64,000 nucleotides of DNA from Candidatus Neoehrlichia procyonis str. RAC413 (lineage in GTDB: Bacteria > Pseudomonadota > Alphaproteobacteria > Rickettsiales > Anaplasmataceae). Where the stretch lies: assembly GCF_000964795.1 (NCBI RefSeq), contig NZ_LANX01000001.1, positions 1-64,000 of the forward strand, in the 5' to 3' direction. The position numbers and the translations under genes are program-made. Positions within the stretch are counted from its first letter, which is position 1. Each line of letters begins with the position of its first letter. Shown here piece by piece: positions 60,526 through 64,000 of this stretch. The notes under the pieces are model-generated. The model worked only from the letters and a program-made list of their open reading frames with translations, ran no database searches and was not told where the DNA came from.

Positions 60526-61119
60526 ATGATAATTTTTGGGTTAACTGGTAGTATAGGTTCTGGGAAAAGTTTAGTTGCTGATTGTTTTGCACATCTTGTT
60601 AATGCTGAAGTATTTGATGCTGATAAGGTAGTACATCATTTATATAAATATGACAGTCAAGTTATAAGTTTTGTAAAAAAATACTTTTCAGATTCTATAC
60701 ATAATAACGTTGTTAATAAAAAAGCACTTGCTAAGCATTTTTATAGTTATGATAATTTATGGAAAGAATTTCAGCAAATGATGCATCTTAGAGTTTTGCA
60801 AAAGCAGAAGGAGTTTATTTTTTTACATAATAGATATCGGTCTCATAAATACTTAGTACTTGATGTTCCATTGTTAATAGAGGCTAAATTTTATTGTTAT
60901 TGTGATTTTATTATTCATGTATATGTTAGTGACTTTATACGTAAGCAAAGGCTTAAGAGCAGAAATATGCTTGAGGCACAGCTTAAATTTATACGTGAAC
61001 TACAAGTATCTGAGAGTACGCGAAAAAAGAAATCTCATTTTAGTATTAATTCAGGAATAAACAAAAAGGGTATATTTTATCAGATAACAAAAATACTACA
61101 TTATGCTACTTGTGGTTGA
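60526..61119 (+). CDS. coaE: Dephospho-CoA kinase
   Basis: 197 residues, the last enzyme of coenzyme A synthesis. The P-loop GLTGSIGSGKS is at 5-15, FDADKVVHHLY near 34-44 is the substrate-binding motif, and VLDVPLLIEAKF near 109-120 is conserved. The LID-domain R-x-x-x-R part (RKQRLKSRN) follows. Length is normal. It is isolated between two repeat-bearing gaps, so the promoter probably lies inside or next to the upstream repeat. Confidence 0.93.
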   Translation: MIIFGLTGSIGSGKSLVADCFAHLVNAEVFDADKVVHHLYKYDSQVISFVKKYFSDSIHNNVVNKKALAKHFYSYDNLWKEFQQMMHLRVLQKQKEFIFLHNRYRSHKYLVLDVPLLIEAKFYCYCDFIIHVYVSDFIRKQRLKSRNMLEAQLKFIRELQVSESTRKKKSHFSINSGINKKGIFYQITKILHYATCG

Positions 61120-62178
61120 ATTGAAGTTATGTTTTATGATATTTTTTTATGTGTGGTAACAAAGACTTAAAAAGTATACTTTTGTTAAAGGAGTTTAAAA
61201 AAGATAGAATACAACTATAATGGATAGGTATAGATTTTCTCTTCTAAGAAAATGCATGCATAAGAATTATGTTACATGTAATATACATACATTATATGGA
61301 AGTAATATTGAGTGAGCTTTCTTAAGTTTGTTTTATAAATTTTGCTTACCTAGAGAAGAAATATAAAATTTTATATTGAAAAGCATTTAAGATGATAAAT
61401 ATGGCTTAAACTTTGTTGTTTGTAGCTAAAGTAAGATAGTATTATATGTACTTGTAATTTTATGTTTATAAAAAAAAATTATACTTAAATAAAGTGCTGA
61501 ACTTGTTTTGTAAGTGAGAGATTGTATTAAAATTACATTTGATTTTCTATTGTGTATCATTAAATAAAAGATAATGGCTATAGATTTTATAATTCTGTAT
61601 TATAAGAATAACACTTAAATAAAATACTGAATCTTGTTTTATAAACAGGAGATTTTTGTCTTTTATATTAAGTTTGATTTTCTGTTATTTGTAACTAAGG
61701 TAATAATTATGGATCTTGTCATTTGATATTTATATAGCATACGTAAGTATTAATATTAGTTAGTACTAATCATAATTTAGGGAAGCAATTTGTTGTGTAT
61801 AGTTGGTTGAAATTGTACTGATTATTATTTTATGACAGTTTTAGTTCTAAAATAAATTATTTGTTATAAATAAGTATGTATTAACTTGTCGTATGCGAGA
61901 TATTTTGGAAAGTTATCTATAGAAGAAAAGTATTGGTTAATACAATTGATAGAATGTGTGTGATATATTTTATATATATAATGAGTAAACTATTTGCTTA
62001 TGTTAACACTGTTATACTATTAGTTAAATATTAATAAATATTTTTGTACTTTAGGGTTTAGTACTAATATAACTTTTATTATTAACTACTTGTTAGTATT
62101 AGTAAAATTTGAGTTTGTAAATTAAAGAAAGTTGCAGTACCTTTAACTTTTTTATTATTATAAATATAATAAATAATC
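61120..62178. other. Intergenic region, coaE to thiC end
   Basis: About 1.06 kb between convergent genes, with a three-unit decayed tandem repeat at 61380-61720 and no gene. Confidence 0.5.
61380..61720. repeat. Decayed tandem repeat, ~130-bp period, about three units
   Basis: ACTTAAATAAA(G/A)T(G/A)CTGAA occurs at 61483 and 61613 (130 bases apart). A second block, TGTTGTTTGTAGCTAAAG / TATTGTGTATCATTAAAT / TGTTATTTGTAACTAAGG, occurs near 61415, 61548 and 61683. The first unit is partial. Substitutions and small indels are frequent. Confidence 0.75.
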
Positions 62179-63981
<1,803 letters not shown>

Positions 63982-64000
63982 TTATAATTATTTAAATATC

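Overview
The window reads as a piece of chromosome from an obligate intracellular alphaproteobacterium of the family Anaplasmataceae, most likely Ehrlichia, and within that genus probably E. ruminantium. The species is inferred, not proven. The grounds are extreme AT richness, low coding density with many 0.4-2 kb gaps, long-period (about 130-180 bp) tandem repeats, fragments of genes lying in the gaps, dispersed gene transfer agent (GTA) genes and a reduced Rickettsiales-like gene set. No CRISPR array, insertion sequence, rRNA or plasmid-type gene was seen.

Layout. (1) 1-5.8 kb: two diverged tandem paralogs of an unrecognised multi-pass membrane protein lie between an intact birA and a nearly identical 3' fragment of birA at the window edge. 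One paralog carries a 10-base G tract in its 3' end; the other has an internal 180-bp duplication and an apparent 3' frameshift. (2) 6-15.2 kb: a GST-like protein, a DsbD-N-like periplasmic protein, an FbpC-type ABC ATPase with tatA, recR, divergent znuA and znuC, ubiB overlapping znuC, and an MFS transporter. (3) 15.9-29.1 kb: miaB, then GTA-type tail genes (g15, g14, g13 homologues), sucA, and a GTA/HK97-type capsid gene. A decayed inverted piece of miaB lies between the g15 and g14 homologues. (4) 29.5-43.9 kb: dapA, a HIT protein, a repeat-bearing unknown protein, mutS, nadE with a glutaminase half that looks inactive, hemB, a class B PBP (ftsI-like) and addB, with a small addB fragment upstream. 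(5) 44-64 kb: a 2-kb gap, a ProP-like MFS carrier, ssb, malonyl-CoA decarboxylase, gatB, tRNA-Asp, fabI, dnaA, an unknown protein with C-terminal hydrophobic segments, nadD, pdxJ, an HU/IHF-like protein, holB, tsaC/sua5, coaE and thiC, with two decayed tandem-repeat blocks flanking coaE.

Functionally most genes are housekeeping: DNA replication and repair (dnaA, ssb, holB, mutS, recR, addB), cofactors (birA, nadD, nadE, pdxJ, coaE, thiC, hemB, ubiB), translation (gatB, miaB, tsaC, tRNA-Asp), metal uptake (fbpC-like, znuAC), lipid metabolism (fabI, malonyl-CoA decarboxylase) and cell wall or export (PBP, tatA). The lineage-specific content is the paralog pair, two unrecognised proteins starting MAIN, the GTA remnants and the duplicated gene fragments in the gaps. 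I found no single convincing new multi-gene system. The most noteworthy signals are the duplication-driven plasticity (birA, miaB and addB fragments, duplicated sucA start), the poly-G tract and frameshift at the ends of the membrane paralogs, and the degenerate NadE amidotransferase domain.
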